Origin: Saprospiraceae bacterium | GTDB taxonomy: Bacteria; Bacteroidota; Bacteroidia; Chitinophagales; Saprospiraceae | Direction of reading: 5' to 3' | NCBI GenBank assembly: GCA_020629255.1 | Contig: JAHDDR010000002.1 | Location: forward strand, 1 to 64,000 | DNA: 64,000 nucleotides | The notes under the pieces: generated by a model | Told to the model about the DNA's origin: nothing | Database searches by the model: none | The model's input: the letters and a program-made list of their open reading frames with translations, nothing else | Made by a program: the position numbers and the translations under genes | Shown here: in pieces, positions 20,601 to 29,560 of the stretch | How the letters are laid out: each line of letters begins with the position of its first letter | How positions within the stretch are numbered: position 1 is the stretch's first letter

Positions 20601-23600
20601 TTGCTTGGAAGAAGGTGAAACCTATTTCATCTTAATTGATGGTGAACCGGATGGAGTGAACATCACGACTCAAGAAATTGGTGAATTTACCATTGAAATT
20701 ACAACCATCGCTCCCATTCCCACTCAGTCCAACGACTTGATATGTAATGCGGTGGATATGATGACATATGGCGATCCATTTGCTGGAGGTTCTTCATTAC
20801 CCACACAAGAACATAATATCTGTGCGAATGACATAAATGACCCGGGCACTTGCTTCAATACAGACTATACTGTTTGGTATACTTTTGAAACGCCGGCTGC
20901 AGTACCCCCTGGTATGGCATATGCCGTAGACATTACTGTGACCAGTGATTATTTCGATCTCTTTGGGCCTTATGACATGATCATTCCCCAAGTCGCTGTT
21001 TTTGAATCGGATAACAATACTTGTACAGGAGGTTTAACCGAAATGGCCTGCTCAGGTGGAGATATCATTCCAGATGATATTGGAATATTCCCTCCTACTT
21101 TTACATATATCACAGAGTTAGAAGTTCAATGTCTTTTACCCAATCAGACTTATTATGTTATGATAGATGGTCTAACCACCTTCGCGGGTGATATTGGTTT
21201 TGGACAAGGGTATTTTGATTTGGATATCGTTCAAACGGCAGCGAATCCAGCTGCTCAGAACGATGAAATTTGTGACTTCATAGATTTGGGTACAGTTCCT
21301 GTTGGTGGTACGATACCTGCTGGAACCGATTATTATAATTTCTGTGCAGAAACCTCTCCTGGAGAACCTGATCCAGATGCGTTTGGTATCGACCAAACCG
21401 TTTGGTTTACCTTTACAGCTCCGAATACACCCGGACCCAATGCTTCTTCTAGCATTACCATTAATTTAACCAGTGATCCAAATAGTATAGGCGATGAAAC
21501 AGACCTGCAAGTTGCCGTATATGAATCTTCTGATGGTACTTGTAATGGTTCCCTTACAGAAATAGATAGTGAATATGAAGGTCTTGGACTCGTTTACGAT
21601 GAAACAATGTCGTTAACTTGCTTGAATCCGGGACAAACCTATTACATGCAAATCGATGGTGCGGATAATCTCATAGGAGGAATCGAAGGATACTTCCATA
21701 TAGAAATTGTTGATGATGGGGGAGGAGTATTCCCAATCAATGATGATATTTGTTCTCCCATTAGTTTAGGTACAGTACCAGAAACATCAGGAACCATTGG
21801 AGGAAATTATTCGAATCTTTGTGCCACGATTCAGGATGATGAACCCGATCCTGGATTTGGTTTGGGTCTAGATACCATTAATAATACTGTATGGTTTACC
21901 TTTACACCACCTACCTCAGGTAATGTATTTATTGATGCCAACAGCCTTGCGGATAATGTCGATTTACAATTGGCGGTTTATTACTCTGCGGATGGAACCT
22001 GCGATCCGAATCAAATGGTCCCCATCAATCATGAATGGGATGGACTCGGTACGGCTTGGGATGAAGATTTATATGTGACTTGTTTGGATCCGACCCAAAC
22101 CTATTATCTACAAGTCGATGGAGCTACGGGGGCATTGATACCAGAAGCTTTGGCAACGGGAGATTTCTCTTTAGCATTATCCGATGACGGAGGATCAACA
22201 ACTGTACCTCCTAACAACGATGTATGTGATGCCACCGTATTCACCAATTTTCCCACTACGGCATCAGAAACCTTGGCGAACCAAACCAATGAATGTGCCG
22301 ATGTAGAATTAGGGGAACCCGGAATTTTTGATTATGCCCAACATACCGTTTGGTATGAATTTGTAGCGCCACCTTCGGGACACATATCCATAGAAGTGGA
22401 TCCCTCCGGAATATTGGACATCTTACCTGAAATTTATCTGTTTGGTAATCCAAGTGGAACAGGTTGTACCTATTCGGATTTACAGTTAGTGGATTCAGAT
22501 GTGTTCCCGAATACTTCTTTGGACTTCGTATTGGAAACATCTTGTGTCGAACCGGGGCAAACATATTACATCCAAGTAGATGGCCAATTGATCAATCCGG
22601 TAGGAGAATTTGATATCATCCTTACTGATTTATACCCGAATTATGCTGCGACCATCGAGCCGCCGAACAATGATTGTATTGATGCTACTCCATTAACTGT
22701 ACAAAGTGAATCTTGTTTTGTCGGGGATGGAACTTGGTCGAATGAAAATTATGGCCATCCTACCATTTCATTGAATGATGGAATTGTTCAGGGCTGTAAT
22801 TCGAATGGTAATTGTGGTGATACATGGTATTGCTTTACGATGCCGCCGACAGGTGCCGCATTAATAGAAGGGAATGATGATAATGGTCTTTTTGGAGATA
22901 ATGATTTAACGATTATAGCTTACACTGGTGATTGTAATGGTCTCACTCCTGTAGAAACCATTTTGAATACGACTCCAGAAACTGCTTGTGAATTTGGACC
23001 CGAAATTGCTTTCGAAATTGGTCTCGATCCAGGTACGAAAGTATATCTACAAGTATTTGATGGAGCTGGAGATTTCCACGATAATCCATTCGATATTTGT
23101 GTGTCGGAGCAGTGTGGTGCTGATAATTGTTTGAATGCCATAGTCATGGAACCCAATGTGCCCTATTGTTGGAATACCGCTTCTGCAACAGGAGAAACTC
23201 TTGGGGTTAACCCCGGATATCCCGAATGTGGTACAGGTACAGCAGGTACAGACATCAATCCGGAACATTCATTGTATTTTACATTTACATCAGATTGTGC
23301 AGGAGGTACTATTGTCATTGATATTCTGAATGTACTGTATGATGAAAATGATCCGAATTATGCTCCTTGTGGTACTTTAGGAGCATCAACAGATGGGTTT
23401 GCCTTCTCTGTTTATGCTGATAACACAGATATTTGTGATGGTATCTATGATGATCAAGTGATATGTGATTACTACGGTGGTTGCCAAGAAGGAGGGGATC
23501 AGAGCTATCAATATACATTGAATGGTTTGAACCCGAATACCCAATATATCATCATGATAGATGGTGGGGCTTATTATCTCGGTGATGAAGTAGGAGGAAA

Positions 23601-24111
23601 TGTCCAAGGAGAAATCATGATTACGCAATTGTCCAGCCCGGATATAGATTCGATGGTCGTGGTTGATTCTATTGCTTGTTTCGGAGAGACTGGAACAGTA
23701 ACAGCCGAGGTGTCGGGTGGTGTACCTCCTTATTTATTCAATTGGGATGATGTGAGTTCTGATTCTATCTATACCAATGTTAGTCCGGGATGGCATTACC
23801 TAACAGTAACTTCTGGAGCGAATGGGTGTTTTGAAGTGGATTCAATCTTCTTACCAGAACCGCCAGAATTAACGGCTACTATGAATTTTGATCCGGATCA
23901 AATCTGTTATGGTCAGGATGTCGAAGCGGCACCGATTGTTGTGGGGGGAACCCCGGTTTATTCCTATGAATGGAGCAATGGGGAATTAGATTCCCTAGCA
24001 ACAATGCTCGGTGCCGGATTACATACAGTAACGGTTACCGATGATAATGGTTGTACCACAACCGTTGAAGTAGACGTACCCGCAGGGTTCCTTCAATTTA
24101 TCAGAAATTAG
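17605..24111 (+). CDS. Giant secreted multidomain protein with PPC-like repeats and SprB-like repeats
   Basis: From the ATG at 17605 this gives 2168 residues and starts with a clear signal peptide (MKLLKILLVFIAVFLFS...ADAQ). An upstream in-frame ATG at 17560 is possible but would add an odd leader. A unique cysteine-rich N-terminal domain (about 25-170) is followed by about eleven repeats of roughly 150-190 residues resembling bacterial pre-peptidase C-terminal (PPC) beta-sandwiches. They are followed by two SprB-like repeats (about 2015-2160) with PPYLFNW and HTVTVTDDNGC. The protein ends shortly afterwards (AGFLQFIRN) with no recognisable type IX secretion sorting domain, although a strong terminator follows, so the gene end is genuine. 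It is probably a surface or extracellular adhesion or matrix protein, exported by Sec and perhaps retained at the surface. It carries no catalytic motif that I can see. Confidence 0.78.
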   Translation: MKLLKILLVFIAVFLFSMNADAQKRLRLIITQVCVDGDNDCDGGLFSSDNDHYWSWEGGSVSNECVGYDNTAPDYCRAPNRTIYDEEFNCPSDWPTGNLGFTWYVSECDACGCLAGTLTGSDASMGISFPYPASNVGGGSTNNTTYTIFNAPGCFDNPGNYTFTMEWVVSGSYPGTGNDMCVDAINLGTLGSGATIGNAGLSNYNNFCATSTGDPGASWSNEQGVWFTFTTSATPGSIITIDGYNDPQSLGDQIDMQLALFESSGGCAGPFTLIESDFDPLFYSETMEVNCLKPNTTYYILVDGDSNLANAFNGQEGYFGMTVADNGIPAATNDLVCDAIDMGILPFGGTLGNSSVSSYNNICGSNTSDPNPANWDNEQGVWFSFTTGAQVGTTAEIVGENDPSGLGDNMSIEFSLYASSNGTCSGTLTEISDAVDIIDLGFGESMTVECLEPNTTYYLLVDGFDDPFTDFLIEGYFGLSIEDDGTVQAADYICDAEDLGAVPDGGSVTTNFPNQSNICATPAIDGMGGLDPVPGQWQLDDPTDQQGVWFEFTAPPSGSAGIFINSTADLNFLDLNESIDIYVALYQTNDNTCSGTLDLVEEQHSSTSPCGLDFSPSDLFDEQLDAYCLNPGQNYWVMVQGDPNLLLTDIDGSVDGTQGYFTIDVTDLGFPSTHYSLGGNDDVCFATPLGAPTVGGGPITLTDQSNHCASAEVEPNNFGFTNESGVWYSFIAPTSGIVQIWALNQEPLDGVTLCPPPVPLYQDAIQIELAVFEAVNGITCGGSPTQNQNDINLGNPIAWDSEVDLLDFLISNDVLDGGISINDAANDEYMVAECLTPGQTYYIMVDGNPNVSSVLQNQDLIEGIFTITIEAIDQPPPTGNDLPCDAIALGQPPAGIGGSIGGTTVYNNYCATPDNEPPVDAFDPDSTVWFTFEAPATGSVMIEAVSQGGLLDDESINLQMAVFQSDYDPATQQPCEGSFYELVGQDDNLSLDVDIEEIHCLEEGETYFILIDGEPDGVNITTQEIGEFTIEITTIAPIPTQSNDLICNAVDMMTYGDPFAGGSSLPTQEHNICANDINDPGTCFNTDYTVWYTFETPAAVPPGMAYAVDITVTSDYFDLFGPYDMIIPQVAVFESDNNTCTGGLTEMACSGGDIIPDDIGIFPPTFTYITELEVQCLLPNQTYYVMIDGLTTFAGDIGFGQGYFDLDIVQTAANPAAQNDEICDFIDLGTVPVGGTIPAGTDYYNFCAETSPGEPDPDAFGIDQTVWFTFTAPNTPGPNASSSITINLTSDPNSIGDETDLQVAVYESSDGTCNGSLTEIDSEYEGLGLVYDETMSLTCLNPGQTYYMQIDGADNLIGGIEGYFHIEIVDDGGGVFPINDDICSPISLGTVPETSGTIGGNYSNLCATIQDDEPDPGFGLGLDTINNTVWFTFTPPTSGNVFIDANSLADNVDLQLAVYYSADGTCDPNQMVPINHEWDGLGTAWDEDLYVTCLDPTQTYYLQVDGATGALIPEALATGDFSLALSDDGGSTTVPPNNDVCDATVFTNFPTTASETLANQTNECADVELGEPGIFDYAQHTVWYEFVAPPSGHISIEVDPSGILDILPEIYLFGNPSGTGCTYSDLQLVDSDVFPNTSLDFVLETSCVEPGQTYYIQVDGQLINPVGEFDIILTDLYPNYAATIEPPNNDCIDATPLTVQSESCFVGDGTWSNENYGHPTISLNDGIVQGCNSNGNCGDTWYCFTMPPTGAALIEGNDDNGLFGDNDLTIIAYTGDCNGLTPVETILNTTPETACEFGPEIAFEIGLDPGTKVYLQVFDGAGDFHDNPFDICVSEQCGADNCLNAIVMEPNVPYCWNTASATGETLGVNPGYPECGTGTAGTDINPEHSLYFTFTSDCAGGTIVIDILNVLYDENDPNYAPCGTLGASTDGFAFSVYADNTDICDGIYDDQVICDYYGGCQEGGDQSYQYTLNGLNPNTQYIIMIDGGAYYLGDEVGGNVQGEIMITQLSSPDIDSMVVVDSIACFGETGTVTAEVSGGVPPYLFNWDDVSSDSIYTNVSPGWHYLTVTSGANGCFEVDSIFLPEPPELTATMNFDPDQICYGQDVEAAPIVVGGTPVYSYEWSNGELDSLATMLGAGLHTVTVTDDNGCTTTVEVDVPAGFLQFIRN
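18124..23630 (+). repeat. About eleven in-gene PPC-like repeats
   Basis: Inside the giant gene, units begin with a pattern like ND..CDA..LG, continue with N.CA, then VWFTFTAP..G, D..LAVY....GTC.G, and end with CL.PGQTYYIMVDG and a G.F.I.I strand. Unit starts can be seen near 18130, 18600, 19070, 19640, 20235, 20730, 21255, 21735, 22205, 22660 and 23110. The units have diverged at both protein and DNA level, so this is an old expansion and not a recent tandem duplication. The last two units are the most divergent. Confidence 0.75.
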
Positions 24112-24136
24112 TCTAATATTTAAATCTGATTTTTTA

Positions 24137-24168
24137 GAAGGGGTTGAGCCATTTGGCTCAACCCCTTC
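24137..24168 (+). terminator. Rho-independent terminator after the giant repeat gene
   Basis: A 14-bp perfect stem (GAAGGGGTTGAGCC and its complement) with a 4-nt loop lies 26 nt after the stop at 24111 and is followed by a T-rich stretch. It separates the repeat gene from the rpsA promoter. Confidence 0.85.
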
Positions 24169-24195
24169 TCTTTATATTCATCAAAATCAACAATG

Positions 24196-24227
24196 TTTGG
24201 CATAAACCAATAAAAACCGTATCTTTG
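24196..24227 (+). promoter_or_regulatory. Bacteroidota-type promoter for rpsA
   Basis: TTTG at 24196-24199 and TATCTTTG at 24220-24227 are separated by 20 nt, an exact match to the -33 TTTG / -7 TAnnTTTG consensus of primary sigma factors in this phylum. Transcription should start near 24232. That leaves an 80-nt leader containing a GC-richer stretch (24241-24275) that could hold a control element for S1 autoregulation; the latter is only a suggestion. Confidence 0.8.
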
Positions 24228-24313
24228 CACCTCGAAATAAGGAAGGGGTGCTAGGAAAACGGTTTAAGCCTACCATTTCTTTCATTTTTTAACCAAAACT
24301 AAAATTGAACCAT

Positions 24314-26746
24314 ATGATGTTAGATGACGAAAAAAATGTTAACGAAGAAGTTAACGAAACTCCTCAAAATGAAGAGGTGAAAGAAACAGGTGCTAAGGAC
24401 GATTATTTAGAAATTAGTGCTTACCAAGGACACGATCGTGTCGAATCAGATCCGGATTTCTGTGCTTTTGAAGTGGATGGCGATTTTTATTTCGCTATGT
24501 TGGATGCCAATGGCAACGTATTGCTACGTTCCGAAGGTTATTCTTCTGCCAAATCAAGAGATAACGGAATCAAATCCGTAACGAAGAATCGTGAAGTAGA
24601 AAAACGTTATTCTATTTTAAATGAGAATGATCAATACTTTGTTATTCTTAAAGCGGGGAATCACCAAGAAATTGGTAGAAGTGGAGCTTATGCTAAACTA
24701 GAAGATGCTACGGCTAGCCAAAATGCCTGGAAAAAAGAGGAAACTCCTGTAGTAGAGGCAAAAAAAGAAGCTGCTCCGGCAGAAGAAGTAGTAGAAGCTG
24801 AAATCGAAGAAAAAGAAGGTATTGTTCTAATGCAAACCGACGAACCTGAAGAGGAAGTGGTGGAAGAAGTGGTGGAAGAAGATACACCCGATGAAATCGA
24901 GGAAGAAACTCAGATTGTAGTAGATAGAGGGCCTCATGACGACTTTGATTGGTCTTTAGGCAAAAGGAATACAATCACGTATAATGACAGTGATAAAGAA
25001 TCCCTTTTAAAAGATTATAGTGCTTCCTTGAATTCTGTAATAGAGAATGAGGTGGTGAAAGGTCGTGTAAGCGATATTACTAGTGGTGATGTTGTTTTGG
25101 ACATCAATGCTAAATCTGATGGCCTTGTTTCCTTGTCCGAATTCAGGGATATGCCTGATTTGAAAGTAGGAGATATGGTCGACGTATACGTCGAACAACA
25201 AGAAGATGCGAAGGGTCAATTGATTCTTTCTCGAAGAAAAGCCAAATTACTAACGGCTTGGGAAAGTTTAGTAGAATCTTACAACGAAGGTACGATTATT
25301 CAAGGTCTTGTGGTTTCCAAAACAAAAGGTGGTCTTATTGTAGATTGCAATGGTTTGGAAACATTCTTACCCGGTTCTCAAATCGATATCAAACCTATTA
25401 TTGATTATGATTCCTATGTAGGAAAAACAATGGACTTCAAGGTTGTGAAAATCAACGAAGCTATCAAGAATGCTGTTGTTTCTCATAAAGCTCTTATCGA
25501 AAGTGATTTGGCCGACCAAAGAGAACAAATCATCAGTGGCTTGGAGAAAGGTCAGGTACTTGAAGGTTTGGTGAAAAACATTACAGACTTCGGTGCATTC
25601 TTAGATTTAGGAGGTGTAGACGGTCTATTGTATATCACAGATATTTCTTGGGGTCGTATTTCACATCCAAGAGAAGTATTGGAACTGAACCAGAAAATCA
25701 ACGTAGTTGTATTGGATTTTGATGAAAACAAAAAACGTATTTCATTGGGTCTGAAACAACTTCAACCACACCCTTGGGAAGTCTTGGGCGAAGATGTGAA
25801 AGAAGGTTCTGTTGTGAAAGGTAAGATCGTAAATATCGAAGATTATGGTGCATTCCTTGAAATCACTCCAGGTGTAGAAGGTTTGATTCACGTATCTGAG
25901 GTAACTTGGAGCAACCAACCGGTTAATGCAAGGGATTACTTCAAGGTAGGACAAGAATACGATGCGAAAATTGTTACCATTGATAGAGAAGATCGCAAGA
26001 TGTCTCTTTCATTGAAACAAATGAGCAAAGATCCTTGGAGCGATATCGCTGAAAGATACCCGAACGAGAGCCGTCATTCTGGTGAAGTGAAAAACTTGAC
26101 TCCTTATGGTGTATTCGTTGAGTTGGAAGAGGGAATAGGAGGTATGATTCATATTTCTGATTTGTCTTGGACTAAGCGTTATGCCCACCCATCCGAATTT
26201 ACAAAAGTGGGAGACACCATTGAAATTATGGTATTGGATGTTAATCCGGATACTCGTAAAATGTCTCTAGGACACAAGCAATTGGAAGAAAATCCATGGG
26301 ATACATTCGAAACGGTATTCCCTGTAGGTTCTTTCCATGAAGCAACGATTGTAAGAAGAGATGATAAAGGAGCCATCGTATTATTGCCTTATGGTTTGGA
26401 AGCATATGCACCATTGCGTCATGTGAAAAAAGAAGATGGTAATTATGCAAATCCGGATGAGATTTTAATGTTCAAAGTTTTGGAATTCAATAGGGATGAC
26501 AAGCGTATTTTGGTTTCCCATTCACGTTATACTGAGCAAATCCAAAGAGATGCGGATGATGAAGTGAAGAAGGAGCGCCAAAAAGAACAGAAGAAAGTTC
26601 GTAATGTTATCAAGAAAACACAAAAGAACATCGAACTTACTACATTAGGTGATTTGGATGTCTTCTCTGACTTGAAATCTCAATTACAGGATTCTGACAA
26701 AAAAGAGGATGACAAAAAAGAAGATGATAAGAAAGATGATAAATAA
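24314..26746 (+). CDS. rpsA: 30S ribosomal protein S1 with N-terminal tandem DUF1508 (YegP-like) module
   Basis: Ribosomal protein S1 binds mRNA on the 30S subunit during initiation. From the ATG at 24314 the protein has 810 residues, well above the usual 550-650. Six S1 RNA-binding domains span about 245-765, with typical signatures such as ITDFGAFLDLGG, VEGLIHVSEVTW and GGMIHISDLSW. The N-terminal residues 30-139 are a separate tandem module with FYFAMLDANGNVLLRSEGY and YFVILKAGNHQEIGRSGAY, matching the DUF1508/YegP style. An acidic linker (about 145-215, many Glu) joins the parts, and the tail is a Lys-Asp repeat (KKEDDKKEDDKK). The gene has its own promoter and terminator. A TTG start three codons upstream is less likely. 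S1 identity is certain and the fusion is visible directly. Confidence 0.95.
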   Translation: MMLDDEKNVNEEVNETPQNEEVKETGAKDDYLEISAYQGHDRVESDPDFCAFEVDGDFYFAMLDANGNVLLRSEGYSSAKSRDNGIKSVTKNREVEKRYSILNENDQYFVILKAGNHQEIGRSGAYAKLEDATASQNAWKKEETPVVEAKKEAAPAEEVVEAEIEEKEGIVLMQTDEPEEEVVEEVVEEDTPDEIEEETQIVVDRGPHDDFDWSLGKRNTITYNDSDKESLLKDYSASLNSVIENEVVKGRVSDITSGDVVLDINAKSDGLVSLSEFRDMPDLKVGDMVDVYVEQQEDAKGQLILSRRKAKLLTAWESLVESYNEGTIIQGLVVSKTKGGLIVDCNGLETFLPGSQIDIKPIIDYDSYVGKTMDFKVVKINEAIKNAVVSHKALIESDLADQREQIISGLEKGQVLEGLVKNITDFGAFLDLGGVDGLLYITDISWGRISHPREVLELNQKINVVVLDFDENKKRISLGLKQLQPHPWEVLGEDVKEGSVVKGKIVNIEDYGAFLEITPGVEGLIHVSEVTWSNQPVNARDYFKVGQEYDAKIVTIDREDRKMSLSLKQMSKDPWSDIAERYPNESRHSGEVKNLTPYGVFVELEEGIGGMIHISDLSWTKRYAHPSEFTKVGDTIEIMVLDVNPDTRKMSLGHKQLEENPWDTFETVFPVGSFHEATIVRRDDKGAIVLLPYGLEAYAPLRHVKKEDGNYANPDEILMFKVLEFNRDDKRILVSHSRYTEQIQRDADDEVKKERQKEQKKVRNVIKKTQKNIELTTLGDLDVFSDLKSQLQDSDKKEDDKKEDDKKDDK

Positions 26747-26775
26747 TCAGTAGATTATCTTCTTTGAGAATAAAT

Positions 26776-26806
26776 AACGGCTGTTCCGAATTTCGGAGCA
26801 GCCGTT
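26776..26806. terminator. Terminator hairpin after rpsA
   Basis: The stem AACGGCTG.TCCGA pairs with TCGGA.CAGCCGTT, with one mismatch pair and a 3-nt loop, followed by TTGTTTTGG. It lies 30 nt after the rpsA stop and before the convergent oligopeptidase gene, so it may serve both strands. Confidence 0.75.
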
Positions 26807-26839
26807 TTGTTTTGGAAAAGGTGTATTATATAAGTTAGT

Positions 26840-28891
26840 TTATTCTGTAATTCCCATTAAATCCAACATGAACGCATACTGCATAGCGGTTTCTTTATAA
26901 GGAGCAAAACGACCGGAAGCACCTCCATGTCCCGATTCCATATTGCAATAAAAGAGTAGGGGATTATGGTCTGTTTTTTTATCCCTGAGTTTCGCCACCC
27001 ACTTGGCAGGCTCCCAATATTGGACTTGCGAATCGTGATAACCTGTAGTGACAAGAGTAGCGGGATAATCTTTTTCTTCTACATTTTGATATGGACAATA
27101 GGAGTGTATGTAATGGAAGTATTTTTCTTCCTTCGGGTTGCCCCATTCATCAAATTCGCCGGTAGTGAGTGGAATACTCTCATCCAACATGGTATTAATG
27201 ACATCCACAAAAGGAACGGCGGCCAGTACCCCTTTCCAAAGTTCGGGCCTCATATTCATAACAGCTCCCATTAATAAACCGCCGGCAGATCCCCCCATGG
27301 CGAACAACGAATTTTTAGAAGTATAATTTTCTTGTTGCAAAAATTCGGCACAAGAAATAAAATCCTCGAACGTATTTTTTTTATTCAGCATTTTACCATT
27401 TTCATACCATTGCCTTCCCATTTCTTCACCCCCTCGAATATGGGCGATGGCAAAAGCAAATCCCCGATCCAACAAACTCAAACGAACAGAACTGAAATAC
27501 GGATCCATGCTATATCCGTAGCTTCCGTAGGCATATAGTAAGAGTGGTGCTTTTCCATTTTTTTCAAACCCTTTTTTATATACCATCGAAATCGGAATTT
27601 TGACACCGTCTTTTGCCGTTGCCCAAATTCTTTCGGATAAATAATCATCTGCTTTAAAAGTATCAGAAATGACCTCCTGTTGTTTCAATAATTTTTTTTC
27701 CTTTTCATCCATATCATAATCATAGATAGAATTAGGAGTGGTCATGGAAGTGTAACCAAATCTTAAAACAGAAGTATTGAATTCTAAATTAGTAGAAGAA
27801 TAAATTAAATGACTTTTTTCAGAAAAGGAAATATAATGTTCTTCCCCTTCTTTGGGAATAATCCGAATTTCAGTAATTCCATTTATCCGTTCATTCAGCA
27901 CCAAATGGTTTTCGAAAATTTCAATACCTTCTAATAAAACATTTTCTCTATGTGCAATTTTTTCTTTCCAATTTTCTTTTTCGGGTTGTGATACCAAGGT
28001 TTCCATCAATCGAAAATTCTTTGCATCATAATTCGTATGGATAAAAAAACGATCCTTATAATGTTCTACTGAATATTCGTGATCCCTTTCTCTTTCATGT
28101 ATGATTTTGAAATATTCCTTTGGTGTATCAGTATCTAAAAAACGATATTCCGTCATGACAGAATGATAACTGGCAACCATGATAAAACGCCCCGACTTTG
28201 TACGATAAACAACAGTATTAAAAGTCTCGTCTTTTTCGTGGAAAATTTCAACATCGTTTTTAGGGTCGGTTCCTAACTCATGCCGCATGATTTTATAACT
28301 ACGCAGAGTTTTTTCGTCTTTTAGCGTATAAAATAATGTGGTATTGTCATTTGCCCAAGCAACGCTTCCTGTGGTGTTTGGAATTTCATAAGAATAAAAT
28401 TCTCCGGTTTCCAAATTTATGAAACGTATATTATATATCCTCCGACTAAGTGTGTCTTCTCCGAATGCCAAGATTTTGTTATTCGGGCTTACAATTAACC
28501 GAGAGGTGGCATAATAAGATTTTCCTTCAGCTAGTTTATTCTCGTCCAAAAGAATTTCTTCTTGTTCTGTATTTATTTTTTTTCTGCAATAAATGGCGTA
28601 TTCTTTTCCTTCTTCAAAACGATGGTAATACGTATATCCGTTTTTTTGATAAGGCACAGACATGTCTGTTTTTTTAATTCTTCCTTTTATTTCTTCGAAT
28701 AATTTTTTTTGTAAATCATTCGTGTGTTCCAACATTTTATCCTTGTAGTCATTTTCTGCATTCAAGTATTCTAGAACACCTTTGTGATCCCGTTCACGCA
28801 TCCAGAAATAATTGTCTGTCAGAGTAACGCCATGTATGGATTTTTGAGTTTTTATCTTTTTAGCAACGGGTGTAGATATATTTTTTTTCAT
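26840..28891 (-). CDS. ptrB: Oligopeptidase B-like serine peptidase (S9A family)
   Basis: This is a prolyl-oligopeptidase-family peptidase of 683 residues, the usual length for oligopeptidase B (protease II), which cuts short peptides after Arg or Lys in the cytoplasm. An N-terminal beta-propeller (about 70-400) is followed by an alpha/beta hydrolase domain. The nucleophile Ser sits in MGGSAGG, the preceding family motif AHIRGGEEMGRQWYENGK is present, and the catalytic His is near the end in ESGHGG. LYAYGSYGYSMDPYFS is typical of the B type. There is no signal peptide. It is the last gene of a five-gene minus-strand operon, 6 nt after an unknown gene. Identity is confident from the motifs; the basic-residue specificity is inferred from family resemblance. 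Confidence 0.9.
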   Translation of the reverse strand: MKKNISTPVAKKIKTQKSIHGVTLTDNYFWMRERDHKGVLEYLNAENDYKDKMLEHTNDLQKKLFEEIKGRIKKTDMSVPYQKNGYTYYHRFEEGKEYAIYCRKKINTEQEEILLDENKLAEGKSYYATSRLIVSPNNKILAFGEDTLSRRIYNIRFINLETGEFYSYEIPNTTGSVAWANDNTTLFYTLKDEKTLRSYKIMRHELGTDPKNDVEIFHEKDETFNTVVYRTKSGRFIMVASYHSVMTEYRFLDTDTPKEYFKIIHERERDHEYSVEHYKDRFFIHTNYDAKNFRLMETLVSQPEKENWKEKIAHRENVLLEGIEIFENHLVLNERINGITEIRIIPKEGEEHYISFSEKSHLIYSSTNLEFNTSVLRFGYTSMTTPNSIYDYDMDEKEKKLLKQQEVISDTFKADDYLSERIWATAKDGVKIPISMVYKKGFEKNGKAPLLLYAYGSYGYSMDPYFSSVRLSLLDRGFAFAIAHIRGGEEMGRQWYENGKMLNKKNTFEDFISCAEFLQQENYTSKNSLFAMGGSAGGLLMGAVMNMRPELWKGVLAAVPFVDVINTMLDESIPLTTGEFDEWGNPKEEKYFHYIHSYCPYQNVEEKDYPATLVTTGYHDSQVQYWEPAKWVAKLRDKKTDHNPLLFYCNMESGHGGASGRFAPYKETAMQYAFMLDLMGITE

Positions 28892-28897
28892 TCTGAT

Positions 28898-29560
28898 TTA
28901 TTTATATGTTTTCATAGATATTTTGGCACTCACTTCTTGAGGTGATTTTTGATTTCCGCCAAAATAAAAATTAATAAAGGCATTGAGTTTCTTTTTATGG
29001 GTGAATGGCATTTCGTGGGTTACCACATTTTTGCCAACCCTCATTAACCAAATATATTTTTTAGAGATTCTATCAATTTCGAGTTCAAGAAATAATTCAT
29101 CGCCCCGATTTAAGGAAAGCATAGGTCTGAACCAATCCGTGCTGCCCGAAATGTGGTAATACGGAGCTATATCAATTTTATCTTTTATCGGGTCATATTT
29201 CCATCCCATCATGGCTGTATTTTTCCTTGTATTGAACATGTTGTAAAAAACACCACATAACTTATTCCAATCTTTTTGATCAGAATGTATTTCTCCTTTT
29301 TCGTCTTTCATGATATAATTACAATCCTCATTGAAAATTACTCGCCATTGAATTTTTTTTAATTTCCATCCAATTTTAAAAACCCTTGGAAAGGAAAAGT
29401 GTTTTCCTTTTTTTACAGTATAAGTTTTATATGGTATCATGATTTTCTCTTTTTGGATTGACTCAAGTTTTGATGACGGATAGAAAGAATAAAATAAAAA
29501 TATCAACGAAAAAGTTCCGAGAATGAATATTTTATTCTGATGAAATTTTCTGGAATGCAT
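28898..29560 (-). CDS. Membrane-anchored protein of unknown function
   Basis: This 220-residue protein has one N-terminal hydrophobic segment (about 10-28, NKIFILGTFSLIFLFYSFY) and a soluble, basic, beta-rich remainder rich in Trp and Lys. Near the end it has FYFGGNQKSPQEVSAKISM, a pattern also seen at the end of some Bacteroidota extracytoplasmic beta-sandwich proteins. The start at 29560 gives a 29-nt overlap with the 3' end of nnr, and the hydrophobic segment directly after it supports that start. It sits between nnr and the oligopeptidase gene in one operon. I do not recognise the family. A periplasmic lectin-like or carbohydrate-binding fold is possible but not shown. Confidence 0.6.
   Translation of the reverse strand: MHSRKFHQNKIFILGTFSLIFLFYSFYPSSKLESIQKEKIMIPYKTYTVKKGKHFSFPRVFKIGWKLKKIQWRVIFNEDCNYIMKDEKGEIHSDQKDWNKLCGVFYNMFNTRKNTAMMGWKYDPIKDKIDIAPYYHISGSTDWFRPMLSLNRGDELFLELEIDRISKKYIWLMRVGKNVVTHEMPFTHKKKLNAFINFYFGGNQKSPQEVSAKISMKTYK

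Noticed and set aside
18124-23630. Recent tandem DNA duplication in the giant gene
   Set aside because: The units are similar in protein pattern only; the DNA of neighbouring units differs throughout, so it is not a recent expansion or an assembly artefact.
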